Below, piece after piece: positions 33,337 to 44,356 of a DNA stretch of 64,000 nucleotides (position 1 is the stretch's first letter; every line of letters starts with the position of its first letter). The position numbers and the translations under genes are program-made. Source of the DNA: Neodiprion pinetum (Eukaryota > Arthropoda > Insecta > Hymenoptera > Diprionidae); assembly GCF_021155775.2 (NCBI RefSeq), contig NC_060238.1, positions 8,728,001 through 8,792,000 of the forward strand, written 5' to 3'. The notes under the pieces are model-generated. The model saw nothing but the letters and a program-made list of their open reading frames with translations, had not been told where the DNA came from and searched no databases.

Positions 33337-34023
33337 TTATTGCGATTTGATGTGCAGTCTCACAGTTATAACTTCTCCGCGAAAATTAACCAGATCTCCG
33401 TCTTGATCGACTAACCGAAGCTGTACGTGATCTATGGTCTTGACGGTGATCGGAAGGTAAATGACGTGCGACGGTACTTCCACGATCTTATATCCCGGTC
33501 GAACGATGGGGAAAAATTCGTGAATAGTATGCACTTTATGTCCATTGACGTAGGCACCCGTTGTAATGCTGCATTCGACTTGCAACGCGTTGACCTTGAG
33601 AATAGTTGCAGGCATATCTGAATGGTGAGTTTGGTTAGCTGCCAATACGCGCGGTGTCAATCCGAGAAGCTGACCAATAGAATCCTCAGGTTCCAAATTT
33701 ACGATATGGTTACATTTGATTTCGCTGCGTAACGTATTATTGTTAGGCTTTATGCTGATTTCAATGTCGGTATTTTTTAACGCGTCTTGAACATACTTTT
33801 CAATATCCTCAATTTCGTAGCTGCCAGTGGATATAGTGACCACCTTGTCAGCTACGTAAATTTTATTGCGACCGACATCGACGTTGGGAATGGAATTGAA
33901 GGTTAACAGTTCAACGAGACCGAGAACATCATTTTTGTTCAGAGCAAGTTCGATCGGAGGAAAATATTGCGCTTCGAGAATCGACGACGTTCCCGATATC
34001 GTTAATGTGAACGAATCATCGAT
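33337..34023 (-). pseudogene. Penton-like minor capsid protein, ATG start lost
   Basis: Open across its length and similar to the protein at 61518-62219: FTLTISGTSSILEAQYFPP, VLGLVELLTFNSIPNV, SYEIEDIEKYVQDAL, ECSITTGAYVNGHKVHTIHE and a C-terminal VDQDGDLVNFRGE. In Polinton B this gene starts with ATG; the aligned codon here (34021-34023) reads ATC, and no other in-frame ATG is nearby, so translation would need another start. In Polintons the single-jelly-roll minor capsid protein forms pentamers at the vertices. Apart from the start, the frame is undamaged. Confidence 0.8.
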
Positions 34024-34053
34024 GACTGCGAGTGCTCGACTGACGTTATTAAA

Positions 34054-34473
34054 TTACGTGTCATGTTTATATAGATTATCGCTTAGAAATTTCAGACACA
34101 AGTGTCCGCAATCGAATGTACCGTAATCTTGATACCTTTCGTCGTTGTACTTAACGTTACATACACCGAGATATTTTACGAGGTCTAACGGCGGTTGAAG
34201 ATGACCGAAACTGTCGAAGTAAACTACATCGCTGCCGCGTTTCTTATACGCAACCCAGTGTGTCCCAGGACCATCTTTACTGTCGAGATTAACTACAGCT
34301 GTTTCGTTTTTACGCGGCCCGGTTTTGGGCATTTCGTTGCGCATAAAGACACCTCGGAAGTATGGAATTTTCATGATTTTTGCATACTTCAGCAAATCCC
34401 AGTTGGTCAACACTCGGCGTGGTAGCTTGACATTCAGTTTTTTGAAAGATGAAGACTGAAACCCTTTTTGCAA
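34054..34473 (-). CDS. Adenain-like cysteine protease
   Basis: Open minus-strand frame of 139 codons that overlaps the end of the PLA2 gene by 40 bases. Core: NWDLLKYAKIMKIPYFRGVF, DGPGTHWVAY (catalytic His), VVYFDSFGHLQPP (acid), and CGHLCLKFL near the C terminus (catalytic Cys). This His-Asp-Cys order is that of adenovirus-type maturation proteases, which cleave capsid precursors. No ATG precedes MKIPYF, so the start is uncertain: either that ATG, giving about 107 aa, or an upstream non-ATG codon. No internal stop is seen. Confidence 0.85.
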   Translation of the reverse strand: MQKGFQSSSFKKLNVKLPRRVLTNWDLLKYAKIMKIPYFRGVFMRNEMPKTGPRKNETAVVNLDSKDGPGTHWVAYKKRGSDVVYFDSFGHLQPPLDLVKYLGVCNVKYNDERYQDYGTFDCGHLCLKFLSDNLYKHDT

Positions 34474-35228
34474 GGTTTGAGATGGAGACCTTTACCTAAG
34501 GCGATCGCTTCCATCGTTTTGATATGCCGTTTGCTTTCCTCCAATTCTCGTTTAGCCGCGCTCGTATCGTTTACAGCCTTTGCTATACCCGCAGCACCTC
34601 CCGCTAACGCACCCGTAGCGCTGAGACTGGCAAAAATAGGTATGAGAAAAGGTAGAAATCCGCCAACTTTTGAGGGTACCGGTAGAACGCGCGGTGATCG
34701 AACTTTATGTTTACCACCTTCTTTTTTCACAGCTTCTCGAGCACCTTTGAGTGCAGACTTGATGCTCGTTTTCGCGTCATAGCTTGGAATCATAGACTGT
34801 TTTGCCGCTCGTATGATTTTGTTCAAGGAAACGTTCTTAGATTTTCGACACCCCATGCCTAACTTTGTTTTCACCTTCATCGTGTTAACTACAGCCCAAG
34901 CGGCTGCCTTCTCACCGAAATTTGCGTCCTTTGCGAGAACCCGTTTCCAGGCTTTTTCGGCTAATATTTTATCCGCAACGCTTCTAGCTTCAAGGTCCTT
35001 ACGATTTTTCGAATACGCTATATCGTGTTCCTTACACGCTGCATCGAGAGGATTGATACCGGAATCGCCTCTTGCGAGTCTTTTCGACAACTTGGTGCCA
35101 GGACCGCAGTACTGGTAACCGGGAATATGCAACTCGATCGGAAGTTTGTTGATAATGCTATTTACCAAACCTTTCCCACTTGATCGCTTTTTTGACGATC
35201 GCTTACGATCACGTGTGTGCACAATCAT
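34434..35228 (-). CDS. PLA2-domain virion protein (264 aa)
   Basis: ATG 35228 to stop 34434, intact. Residues 33-85 carry a phospholipase A2 signature: GYQYCGPGT (Ca-binding loop type), then NPLDAACKEHDIAY with the catalytic His-Asp pair. This arrangement is known from the VP1 unique region of parvoviruses and from some Polinton/adintovirus proteins. A basic central part follows, then a hydrophobic stretch (FLPFLIPIFASLSATGALAG, about residue 190) and a C-terminal KGLHLKPCKKG tail. A role in membrane passage during entry is inferred from the parvovirus case. It is divergent with the ATPase gene (35302). Confidence 0.85.
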   Translation of the reverse strand: MIVHTRDRKRSSKKRSSGKGLVNSIINKLPIELHIPGYQYCGPGTKLSKRLARGDSGINPLDAACKEHDIAYSKNRKDLEARSVADKILAEKAWKRVLAKDANFGEKAAAWAVVNTMKVKTKLGMGCRKSKNVSLNKIIRAAKQSMIPSYDAKTSIKSALKGAREAVKKEGGKHKVRSPRVLPVPSKVGGFLPFLIPIFASLSATGALAGGAAGIAKAVNDTSAAKRELEESKRHIKTMEAIALGKGLHLKPCKKGFSLHLSKN

Positions 35229-35301
35229 GTCCGCTCCGCGACTGAGAAAAAGTTGTTATAAACGATGCATTTATGGAAAAATCCAGCCAGTCACGTTTGA
35301 G

Positions 35302-36006
35302 ATGAGGTTCGAGACACAATCGGCCAAGCTGCCCGTGATGAATTTTGACAAATTTACGCAGCAGAGTACAAAACGGAAAAAACGTCATGGCGAATTGTTG
35401 CCGAGTAGTGTACGTGCAGTATTCTGCGGACTATCCAACTGTGGCAAAACCAACGCATTATTTGCGCTTATAACGCATCCGAACGGTTTGAGGTTCGAAA
35501 ACCTGTACGTTTACTCAAAATCTCTCAATCAGCCGAAATACAAGTTTCTGAGTCAAGTGCTCGAAAATGTCGACGGTGTTGAGTATTACCCCTTTAACGA
35601 GCATGAGCACGTCATTGCACAGAACAAGACGCAACCTAACTCGATCATGATATTCCATGACGTAGCGTGCGAGAAGCAGGATAACATACACGCGTACTTT
35701 TGTATGGGTAGACATCACGACGTAGACTGTTTCTATCTCTGTCAGACGTACGCTTGAATCCCTAAGCATCTCGTGCGCGACAACACCAACTTGCTGGTCC
35801 TATTCAAACAAGACGAGATGAATCTGAGATATGTGTACAACGATCAAGTAAACACCGATATGTCGTACGTAGAGTTTAAAGACTTGTGTGCGGCGTGCTG
35901 TAACGGTGACAAATATGGCTTCGTAGTGATCGACAAGGATACAGAGCTCGGTAATGGTCGGTATAGGAGAGGTTTTGACAATTTCATAAACATGACAAAA
36001 GAATAA
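35302..36006 (+). pseudogene. Packaging ATPase (FtsK/HerA type), nonsense mutation
   Basis: ATG 35302 (MRFETQSAKLP). Walker A is FCGLSNCGKTNAL. The Walker B region reads SIMIFHDVACE, where copy B has VMIFDDVACE, so the first Asp is replaced by His. An in-frame TGA at 35755-35757 stops translation after QTYA; the frame continues to 36006 with IPKHLVRDN and RRGFDNFINM. The family pumps DNA into capsids. Both the stop and the Walker B change indicate loss of function. Confidence 0.88.
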
Positions 36007-36063
36007 AATACACGATCTTCGAAGACGACGGAACAGTAGCTTTCCAGAACTAGTTGTGTCAAC

Positions 36064-36978
36064 ATGCAGGAAATTCGTAAGGAAAAAGAAGTCTTGCATC
36101 GTATCGCTGGAGCGAGTAATGCGATTCGTCGTAAGCACAGAATCCTCAAGACGGGAAAAGAGTCGCTGCAGGAAACAATGAAGGATGTCTTCAAACCTGT
36201 GGTAACCCCGCTGCAGGAATTAGTCAATGTTTCTCGAGGCACGAAACTTGTCAAGGAAGAGGTAAAGGAAGAATTCAAAACTGAAACGAAGGATGAGCCG
36301 AAGAACGAAATGGAAGATTCTTTTGCAACTGCAGAGGAAGAGGATCAAACCGTCACGGAATCGTCGGTGAGATCAGAGGATGGATATCTTGAGATGCTCA
36401 ACGATAAACAAAGATAGCACGAGTTGGATACCGTGTACGGGGTACGGAGTCTTTCTACTGCCGGGCTGATGGTTGGTGACTCACCGATAAGCTTCGAGTG
36501 CGATTCCGTTCGCATAGGCGGCACGCTCTATTCGAAAACTCAAGGACTGCTGGAGCTGCTGTTTAAAAAGATGCCCAACAGCGCTCACGTTACCCGCAAC
36601 GACAGGGAGAATTACAGAAATATCCTTCTCGCAACAAATGCTCACAGAAAGTACTATAGCGCCACCGAGCCTATCCGAAACGCTCAGAGCGCCAAATTCA
36701 AACATTTAATTGCTGAGCTGCTGAATATTTCTACGTCAGGCAAAGACGTATCACCGTTGTCACAGATGTCGAAGCGTACGGGCAGAGGTGTTCTGCTACC
36801 TCAGGCTTGGGTTACTCGACAAGGTGGTAAAACAGATTATATTTTCTGGGACGACGCTAACGAGCTGGTGGAACGTCTTCGTTTACTCCTGGCATCTCAA
36901 GCAGCTGGGAATACAAGTCACAACAATGAAATTATATCGATTCTGGAAGAATTGCGGGAAGCCGGAATCATTTATTAG
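36064..36978 (+). pseudogene. Conserved Polinton protein of unknown function (DUF8207-like), nonsense mutation
   Basis: ATG 36064. The N-terminal half is charged and helical (RKEKEVLHRIAGASNAIRRK), followed by an acidic, low-complexity linker. An in-frame TAG at 36415-36417 precedes the conserved half: LDTVYGVRSLSTAGLMVGD, ATNAHRKYYS, then WDDANELVERLRLLLASQAA and a C-terminal ELREAGIIY. The matching gene in Polinton B (58526-59467) is intact at 313 aa. The DUF8207 label is from memory of arthropod proteins with this C terminus. It lies in a plus-strand block with ATPase, PGVG protein and integrase. Confidence 0.75.
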
Positions 36979-37011
36979 CCAATTCTCGTCGACTCTGCAA
37001 TCATTTACGAG

Positions 37012-37413
37012 ATGAGCGTCGACGTGTTTGGACGTCAGCTGAATGAAAACACAGCTGCGAGCACTCGCGGTCCTCCGGGTGTCGGGTATCAAATAACAGC
37101 GGATGGGCATTACGATATACGGAACAAGAGACTAAGCAACGTCGCAGAACCCACAGCACCGAACAATGCTGTAACTTTAAAAATCTTGAGACGAAAATTC
37201 AGCGTGCTGCAAAAACAAATCGACAACCTCGATCAAATGATCAAAGCGTTGGAGATCACCACGGAGAAAGCCTTGGATACCTTCTACGCAGACTTTAAAA
37301 CAGACAGAGACTTGTCGACTCGAAACGCGGAAATCATTCCCAAATTGGACACCAGACTAATAGCGTTGCAATATGAACGAGAAAAGGCAAGCACTGGTGA
37401 CAGAACTGCATAA
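37012..37413 (+). CDS. Conserved Polinton PGVG protein with coiled coil (133 aa)
   Basis: ATG 37012 to stop 37413, intact. It starts MSVDVFGRQLNENTAAS and carries the conserved GPPGVGYQITADGHYDI and NKRLSNVAEPTAPNNAVTLK, followed by a heptad-like helical region (about residues 65-125). The shape of a short globular head and coiled coil suggests a structural, perhaps fibre-like, virion protein, but this is inference. Its 3' end overlaps the integrase start at 37373. Homologues lie at 58057-58479 and, decayed, 20283-20640. Confidence 0.75.
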   Translation: MSVDVFGRQLNENTAASTRGPPGVGYQITADGHYDIRNKRLSNVAEPTAPNNAVTLKILRRKFSVLQKQIDNLDQMIKALEITTEKALDTFYADFKTDRDLSTRNAEIIPKLDTRLIALQYEREKASTGDRTA

Positions 37414-38305
37414 ACCTGCACGCCGGAATTACCCACGTCGACGTGTAGACGTGCGCGGCATCGACGAGACCTGGTAGGCGGATCTTGTTGATATGACGTC
37501 GTACGCTGGACAAAACAAAGGTTACAAGTACATGCTCACAGTCATTGATATCTTTTCAAAGTATGCGTGGACTATGCCGATAAAGAGCAAGTCTGGAGAT
37601 GATGTTACGAAGGCAATGGAATCTGTGCTTGTCGAAGGACGGGTGCCGAAAAATTTACACGTCGACAGAGGAACGGAATTTTACAACTCGAAATTCGAAT
37701 CGCTTATGACACGCTACGGAATCAAACTTTACTCCACGTACAGTAATTTGAAGGCTTCGATCTGTGAACGTTTCAATCGCACGCTGAAAGGTAAAATGTG
37801 GACACGGTTCAGCATGCAAGGAAGCTACAAGTGGCTCGATATCTTATCTGATTTGGTTTGGGCTTACAACAACACCAAACACCGAACCATAAGAATGAAA
37901 CCGTCGGATGTCACCGTTGCAAACGAGAGGCTGTTTTTACGTCAGGCGTACGGAGGGCTTCGGCTTCGAGCGATACCTACCATATCGGTAAAATTCAAAT
38001 CTGGCGACAAAGTTCGAATCAGCAAATTCAAAAATGTCTTCGAGAAAGGTTACACTCCCAATTGGACGACTGAAATATTCACGATAAGTCGAGTGGAAAA
38101 TACTCATCCTGTGACGTACAAGCTCAAAGACTACCGAGATCAACCCATCGCTCGTGGTTTCTACGAACAAGAGCTCCTCAAGGTTAAGCATCCGGATATC
38201 TATCTGGTGGAGAAGGTGCTCAAGAAGCGTGGAAGAAAAATATACGTTGAACGGTTAGGTTTTGACTATACACACAACAGTTGGATAAACGAATCGGACA
38301 TGTAA
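37373..38305 (+). pseudogene. Integrase (rve family, chromodomain), nonsense mutation
   Basis: ATG 37373, overlapping the preceding gene by 41 bases. An in-frame TAG at 37475-37477 interrupts it just before the first catalytic Asp (ADLVDM). The rest has HVDRGTEF (second Asp) and SICERFNRTLKGKMW (catalytic Glu), then a KFKSGDKVRISKFKNVFEKG barrel and a C-terminal chromodomain (YLVEKVLKKRGRKIYVERLG, NSWINESDM). Polinton integrases insert the element with 6-bp duplications. An AATAAA signal follows at 38311. Confidence 0.88.
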
Positions 38306-38560
38306 CTTTTGAATAAATGAATTTTTTTGTAAAAACATGTGTGTCTCTTTATTTTATACCCGATACATGACAAGTATGCATCTTTGTTTTTTAGACAATC
38401 AACAGACATATGCACCGTTGTACAAATTTTTTTTACACTTCGGAGCTTTCTTATTAACCATCCTACATAATAATATTTTGTACATTATGGTACAGTTGTA
38501 AAAATTAAGCTCTACATAATAATACATGATGGTACAGTTATAAATTAAGTCCTACACAGA
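38306..38560. other. Convergent gene spacer of Polinton A
   Basis: Between the 3' ends of integrase and polymerase. It holds an AATAAA signal and short direct repeats (CTACATAATAATA, ATGGTACAGTTATAAA) but no gene. Confidence 0.6.
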
Positions 38561-41500
38561 TTACGGTAATTTATAAAGCCACGGTGCAGGCTTGTAACCC
38601 CACGGAAGCGTATCGGCCGTGTTTTGAAACACGATCCGCTTGTCGTCATTCTAGCTCAGTGCTACTTTCTGCTGTTCTACGGTGTATACCTCGTGCTTTC
38701 GACTCATGATCAAATGCTGATTTGAGGATAGATTTTCACGTTTCAACGCACAGTCCAAATAATCGTTGAAGGTTATTTTTCTTGACGCTGATCCTCTAAC
38801 ACCTTTGGCACGTTTGTTGTCTTTTTCATCTCCCAAGACTCGGAATGCGTACAATTTAGCTCGTAACCCTACAAATTCCGACATGATTTTCCCGTTATTC
38901 TCGTCTTTCATCAAGCCGAGAACTTTTTTGTTTGCTCAAGGTATTCCGTAAACGTTGTCAAGAGGATAATCCGACGTGTCGAATTTGTGCAAGTCCTCCT
39001 TCATGTGTTCGTATATCGGTTGCCAAATTTCTGCTTAATGTAATTGTAATGAAAATCATAGATGTATGTTTTAGATAGATCCAGGATGGAGAAACCTGCA
39101 TACAATGGTTTATTCAATTTGACTTTCGTCTTATTCATTTCGACGATAACCATCTCTTTGTCGAAAACGGTGCAGCTGTGAAAATTAGGCTTGGCTATGG
39201 TAGCTCTCGCACCGTACCGTCTATCCCATTCGGTGATCAATCGAACATCTATGTACTTTCGCACGTTTTCCATAGTTTTGCCAAAAACTGCGTTGTTCAT
39301 TAGCTTGTAAAAATCTTTCTCAAATTCGTTGTCAGATTTTTTTCGCAAATCGGTATTCAAATCTATATATTTTTTGAGCCACGGGGTTTGCCTGAATTTG
39401 AAAACTCTGTGAATTTGAAGTAATTTTAAGCCTAATTGTAAGCATTGTTTCAAAACGCTGTAGTGAACAACGTAGTTTTTCTTGGAAAATAGCGTGGGCG
39501 TCAATTTTGGCTGTTTATTGGTCGAAATCGGAGGTACATAGTGCTCCGGACACAATGGTAAATCCTTATGAGTTTCATGCAGTTCCGCAGGATATTCCAA
39601 ATCTACCTCCAGCACGTAACCAAACTCCGCATCGTCCGAGATGGTAAGAACGTCGCATTGTCTGAAGCCTGATACCCATACCAAGGAACTGTATGGCAGA
39701 GCAAAGCTCATAGCTGCACCGTACAAATTATTAACGTCAAAGTACATGAGATAAGATTCTTCGATCTCAGGATCGAATTCCTCTCCCATGTACCTGTTGT
39801 TGGCCTTTGCATATCTGTTCGAACACTGTGATACACCACCACGAATACCTTTTTCGATAAACATAACCATGTCTATGTCGGTGAGAAGCTCGAGTTCGAT
39901 GCCTGTACATTTTAACATTGCATCAAACGACAGACCGGGCGCTGTGTAGTAATGTAACGGGTCCAGTTTGTACGTCGTCCAACAATTCTGTCGAAAATTT
40001 TGAAAAACGTCAGCCAGTAAAAACACGTCCGTCTGTAAATACAAGTCCGAATGCTCTCCCAAAGTGTGGACGTTAAAAGTTTGCCATACGTCGCACGCGT
40101 GTGCGTAATCGTCGTCTGATATATTCCGGTCGTTCAATTTTGAATAAAACTGTTCTTTGGCTGGTAAATGTTTCTCCTCGAGCTTCTCCCAACTGTCTAT
40201 GTATTCGTACGAGAAGACACCTTTCCTAGTCAATAACCGAAATTTGTTCAAGCTACTGCAGAATTTACGTGTTATTGTTTTTCGGCAGTCGTCCAGATAC
40301 GATGATAATTTATCGAGGCTGCTAGGCATGAAACGGTACGAATCTATGAAACGGAACGTTACATCCGTTCCCTTAACGAATTTAGTGAAGGAAATGAACT
40401 TTTCTTTGGTGACAGGTAATAGTTTAACAGTACCTTCGAATGACGTACCCAGGGCTTTGATCAGAAAATGCGAATCGTAACCCGAAAGATTGTGGAATAT
40501 CACTGGGATGGTGTGCGAATTTTGGTAATTTAGATTACAGTTGCGGTGAGCAGCACCACGGTACTTTCCCGTGAAATGACAGTGATCCCGATGTTTCACG
40601 TCTGTGGGCGTAAACGGTTTTTCACAAATATGACAGACTGTCGATAAATCAAATTCGTTGATCTGATTGAAATTTAGTGGTTCCATCGGTACAACAGTCT
40701 TGTAATATCCCTCTAACGAAAGTGCCAATTCCTTTAACTCGTTCACAAACCATTGGATGCAAGTTTCTCCGCGATTAATTTTGAATTTTGAAAGCGAATC
40801 GTCAAACGCACAATGCAGATAGTAAGCTATACTATACGGAAGATGCTTCTGACAAATTGTTCTATTTTCCCCAAAACTTTCATGTTTGGGCTGCAGTTAA
40901 CATTCTAGCCTTGCGTAAACGCAGAACGGAACGGTTTCTTTGTGCTTGTAATTTTTAAATTTGAGAATCTTGTCCTCTTCTGTTGGTAAGATAACTTTGG
41001 TTTTATTCAAATTCATGCAATCAACTCGGTGCTTGATCAAACATCTTTCGAAATTAAAATGAGACAGACACCTATCGCACAACCACGTCTGATGCGAGCG
41101 TTTGGAAATTTGGGAACTTGTCAACCGCGATAAATTCCGAATCCATGCAAAATGATGTGTTACATTCTTTTCAATATTTTCCATACTATCATCGTCATCG
41201 TCGTCGTTTTCAGACTCTATTACTAAAAGATGGATTGTAGGCTTATCAGACTTGTTTCGACTCAAATAAATGGGTACAATTTCACTACGCTTTTGTTTTT
41301 CCGCACTATCTATACCGTAAACGTTAATTGAGAGTTTTTTAAGTTTCTCAAATTTTGGAATCTGGTCTAAAGACATTGGAAAATGCAAACCTCCGTATTG
41401 TAGCACTGAGCTGAAATGTGGATACGAAGTGATTTCGCTGGGATTGTTGTTGGCTGGAAAGAGGGCTGCGGTGACCGACCAGAGAAAGCAATACGCGTCT

Positions 41501-42255
41501 CCGTTGCGGATGTTGACGACAGCCTTCTTATCTTGAATATCTTTGGGTAGTGGTGTGTATGTGAACACACCGCCTCGCAGTGGCACGTACTTGTTGATAT
41601 TTACAATCAAATTGATTATTTCGGTCAGCGACCAACCAGAGTCTCTCTCTTGAAAATCTTCCACCTTGGCCAACACTTTTTGCTTTACGTTCTCTTCGAA
41701 CCACCCGTGTATGTCAGCTGGCTGGAGGATGATTTGGTTTCTGGTGTTAAAATATTTCATTTCCTCAACATGTTCAGCGTTTTTCGTTATATTGAATTTA
41801 CAACACAAGACACAGTTTGCTTTTAAACTTCCCACTTTTCGTAATATTTTCTTCAGTCTTGCAACGACGAGGTGTTTCGCATCTTCCAAAAACCTGTTCA
41901 AATCTTTATGCCGCAGATTGATAATGGCTCCCGTTCGAATTCGACTCTCGAAAGCTGTCTCCAAATCTTCCCACCGTACTCGATCGCTTCTTCGTCGGCT
42001 TCGTAATCCGTCACCCACTTTTTGAAATTGTTGAAATTTGACTGTCAACGATTTCAGAATTCCAATTGTAGTCAAAATTCTTGTCTTCTCCCCGATCGTT
42101 GAGGCATTGTTGCGTAAGATTTTATTCAAAAGCCTGGTATTTTGGGTTCCGAATCGAATCCATTTTGCAATTTCTGCCGGTGAGGATTTTTCAGATAAAA
42201 TCTTGAACGCCGTTTCCATAATTTGTAATAATTTCAAACACTTTTCGGAATCCAT
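38561..42255 (-). pseudogene. Protein-primed DNA polymerase B, catalytic motif deleted
   Basis: ATG 42255 (MDSEKCLKLLQ). The N-terminal region ends in DAYCFLWSVTAALFP, followed by a Cys/His-rich part. An in-frame TAA stands at 40897-40899. The main part (40890-39001) has [21 protein letters not shown] (endonuclease VII-like zinc region), [12 protein letters not shown] (exonuclease), [30 protein letters not shown] (motif A) and [18 protein letters not shown] (motif B). Around 39010 a deletion with frameshift removes motif C (YTDTDS), which copy B has at about 56146. Further stops occur near 38940 and at 38651. It cannot be active. Confidence 0.92.
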
Positions 42256-42340
42256 GTTTCTTCTTCTTTCGATCACACACACTTGACAAAGATAGAGTTG
42301 CGAAGCTTCCTCTAGAATGATCGCTCTACGCTGACCCGGT

Positions 42341-42352
42341 CTCTTTTATGGG
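42341..42352 (-). promoter_or_regulatory. TATA box of the Polinton A polymerase
   Basis: CCCATAAAAGAG on the minus strand, about 90 bases before the polymerase ATG at 42255. Family B and element D also have a TATA box ahead of this gene, although their CRE repeats are absent here. Confidence 0.55.
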
Positions 42353-42962
42353 TACTAATTTTAAGTAAAGCTGGGGATGTTGATGGCGATTCGTAAAACT
42401 TTCACGCTAATAGTTTGCTCTAGGCGAAAAATAATATTTTCCACGTACTTCGAATACACTCTTTTGTGTTAATTGATCGGATGGCGATGTCGCAATTAGA
42501 TAGATCGGGGAATGTTGATGACAATCCGTAAACTTTCACGCCAATAGTTTGCTTTCACTATCACTCTCCCAAATTCTTATGCGTGGAAAATATTATTTTT
42601 CGCCTGGGGCAAACTATTGGCTATATATCAAAAAAATCATGGCCGCCGTCAAAATGGCCGCCATCACAAAATCAAAATTGCCGCCATCAAAAAAATCATG
42701 GCCGCCGTCAAAATGGCCGCCATCACAAAATCAAAATTGCCGCCATCAAAAAAAAATCATGGCCGCCGTCAAAATGGCCGCCATCACAAAATCAAAATTG
42801 CCGCCATCAAAAAAATCATGGCCGCCGTCAAAATGGCCGCCATCACAAAATCAAAATTGCCGCTATCAAAAAAAAATCATGGCCGCCGTCAAAATGGCCG
42901 CCATCAAAAAATCAAAATTGCCGCCATCAAAAAAAATCAAAATGGTCGCCATCAAACTTCCA
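42353..42962. repeat. Subterminal repeats of Polinton A (right side)
   Basis: Imperfect extra copies of TIR segments, such as CGTAAACTTTCACGCTAATAG and GGCGAAAAATAATATTTTCC near 42415 and 42585. At 42637-42950 there is an array of AAAATGGCCGCCATCA units of about 64 bp. Frames reading through the array are by-products of the repeat and not genes. Confidence 0.75.
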
Positions 42963-43688
42963 GAATTCAACGTCGCACCGAAATCCTTTGACCGCATGCC
43001 GCTCACCGTCGGACGATTCCGATACAATAAATTCTATTAATATTTTTTTCGAATGTGAAATTTTCGCTCTGGGGGTAAACTATTAGCGTGAAAGTTTATG
43101 GATCGTCATCGGCATTCCCTGTCTATCTAATTGCGATGTCACCATCCGGTCGATTAACGTAAAAGAATGTATTCGAAGTACGTGGAAAATATTATTTTTC
43201 GCCTAGGGCAAACTATTGGCTATATATCAAAAAAATCATGGCCGCCGTCAAAATGGCCGCCATCACAAAATCAAAATTGCCGCCATCAAAAAAAAATCAT
43301 GGCCGCCGTCAAAATGGCCGCCATCAAAAAATCAAAATTGCCGCCATCACAAAATCAAAATTTCCGCCATCAAAAATGGCCGCCGTCGAAATGGTCGCCA
43401 TCAAAAAATCGAAATTGCCACCATCGAAAAAATCAAAATGGCCGCCATCAAAAAATCAAAATGGCTGCCACCAAAATGGCCGACGTCGAAATGACCGCTA
43501 TTTTCAAAATGGCCGCCGTGGGCACATCAGCCGGTAACGTCACATGGTTACGTCACCTGGTTATGTATTCGAAGTACGTGGAAAATATTATTTTTCGCCT
43601 GGGGCAAACTATTGGCTATATAGGCGGACTGGTCGGCTTGGTCGGTAAAGAAGGTGTTTCTATCCAGAACCGGCCTTGCATATCTACT
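42963..43688 (-). repeat. Right TIR of Polinton A
   Basis: Inverted partner of 30400-31064, ending GCATATCTACT before the GATATC duplication. It contains the GCCGCCAT-rich array at 43228-43520. Confidence 0.88.
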
Positions 43689-43694
43689 GATATC
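43689..43694. other. Right target-site duplication of Polinton A (GATATC)
   Basis: Exact copy of 30394-30399. Confidence 0.9.
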
Positions 43695-44143
43695 GCTCAC
43701 TTTCGGCATTTATCACACAATATACCATTCTTGCTTTGGAACCCTGATACCCTATTTATTCCTCGGCTAGCTTCTATTACTACAAGCTCTGGCTGCTTGC
43801 TTCATTCTCATAGTGATCCGTACGCTCAACAGTAGCATTAGATTGTTCTTTAGAATGCTGTTTGAAAATTTGTGGCGATAGTGTATCATGCAAGCGCCAA
43901 GAGATAGCATCAAAATGCCACTTTACGAAAAGTACGGTAATTTTGCTACTGAAAATGAGTTTCATAACCCGCGCGTAATAACTAACACTACAGGCTTTCA
44001 TGTACTTCTTTCAACAGCTCGTAACTCGTGATTAGAGCTGCACATTTTTTGAATGCGCTAATTGTTTTTGGTCAAAATGATCAATATATTAACTCTGTAA
44101 AACTTTAATGTCATAACTTAGGAAACAGTATTCCAAAACTTAC
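43695..44143. other. Dynein intron after Polinton A
   Basis: No supported gene. The intron donor GTAAGT lies at 44143-44138 on the minus strand. Confidence 0.5.
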
Positions 44144-44356
44144 CTCTTTCATCCAGATGTTAACCAGATCTTCCCGATAATTAGAAACAAATGGCCCTAA
44201 GTATGATATGAACGCCGTTGATATGAGGCAATCGCCAGGAAGCCGGTCAAATAATTTTTCCAGAATGAGTACTGTTTCCTGCCATCGAACACGTTCTCCA
44301 GAAAGACCATCCACCAGCATAGCAGCCCGTTCCAGTTTCAGTTTCAGCAGCTCAGC
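44144..44356 (-). CDS. Axonemal dynein heavy chain, exon (stalk exit)
   Basis: 213-bp phase-0 exon with acceptor TTTATAG before 44356 and donor GAG/GTAAGT after 44144. It encodes AELLKLKLERAAMLVDGLSG, ERVRWQETV and DCLISTAFISYLGPFVSNYR. This is the second stalk helix and the GDCL..AF.SYLGPF motif that follows it in dynein heavy chains. It joins 44488-44659 upstream and 29357-29572 downstream across a 14.5-kb intron holding Polinton A. Confidence 0.92.

Larger units (their letters stand above)
30400..43688. mobile_element. Polinton/Maverick element A (13.3 kb)
   Basis: Bounded by inverted termini AGTAGATATGCAAGGCCGG, with TIRs of about 0.67 kb (left) and 0.73 kb (right), and a perfect 6-bp target duplication. 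It holds the full Polinton core set: polymerase, integrase, ATPase, PLA2 protein, protease, penton, small protein, MCP, plus conserved proteins of unknown role. Most genes carry nonsense or frameshift lesions, and the polymerase has lost its catalytic motif C, so it is a dead copy. It sits in the 14.5-kb dynein intron between exons 44144-44356 and 29357-29572. Confidence 0.95.

Noticed and set aside
42549..43835. Frames with repeating MAAVKMAAITKSKLPPSKK-like text, also 30391-30861
   Set aside because: All three frames are open because the DNA is a short repeat in the Polinton A TIR; not a protein.
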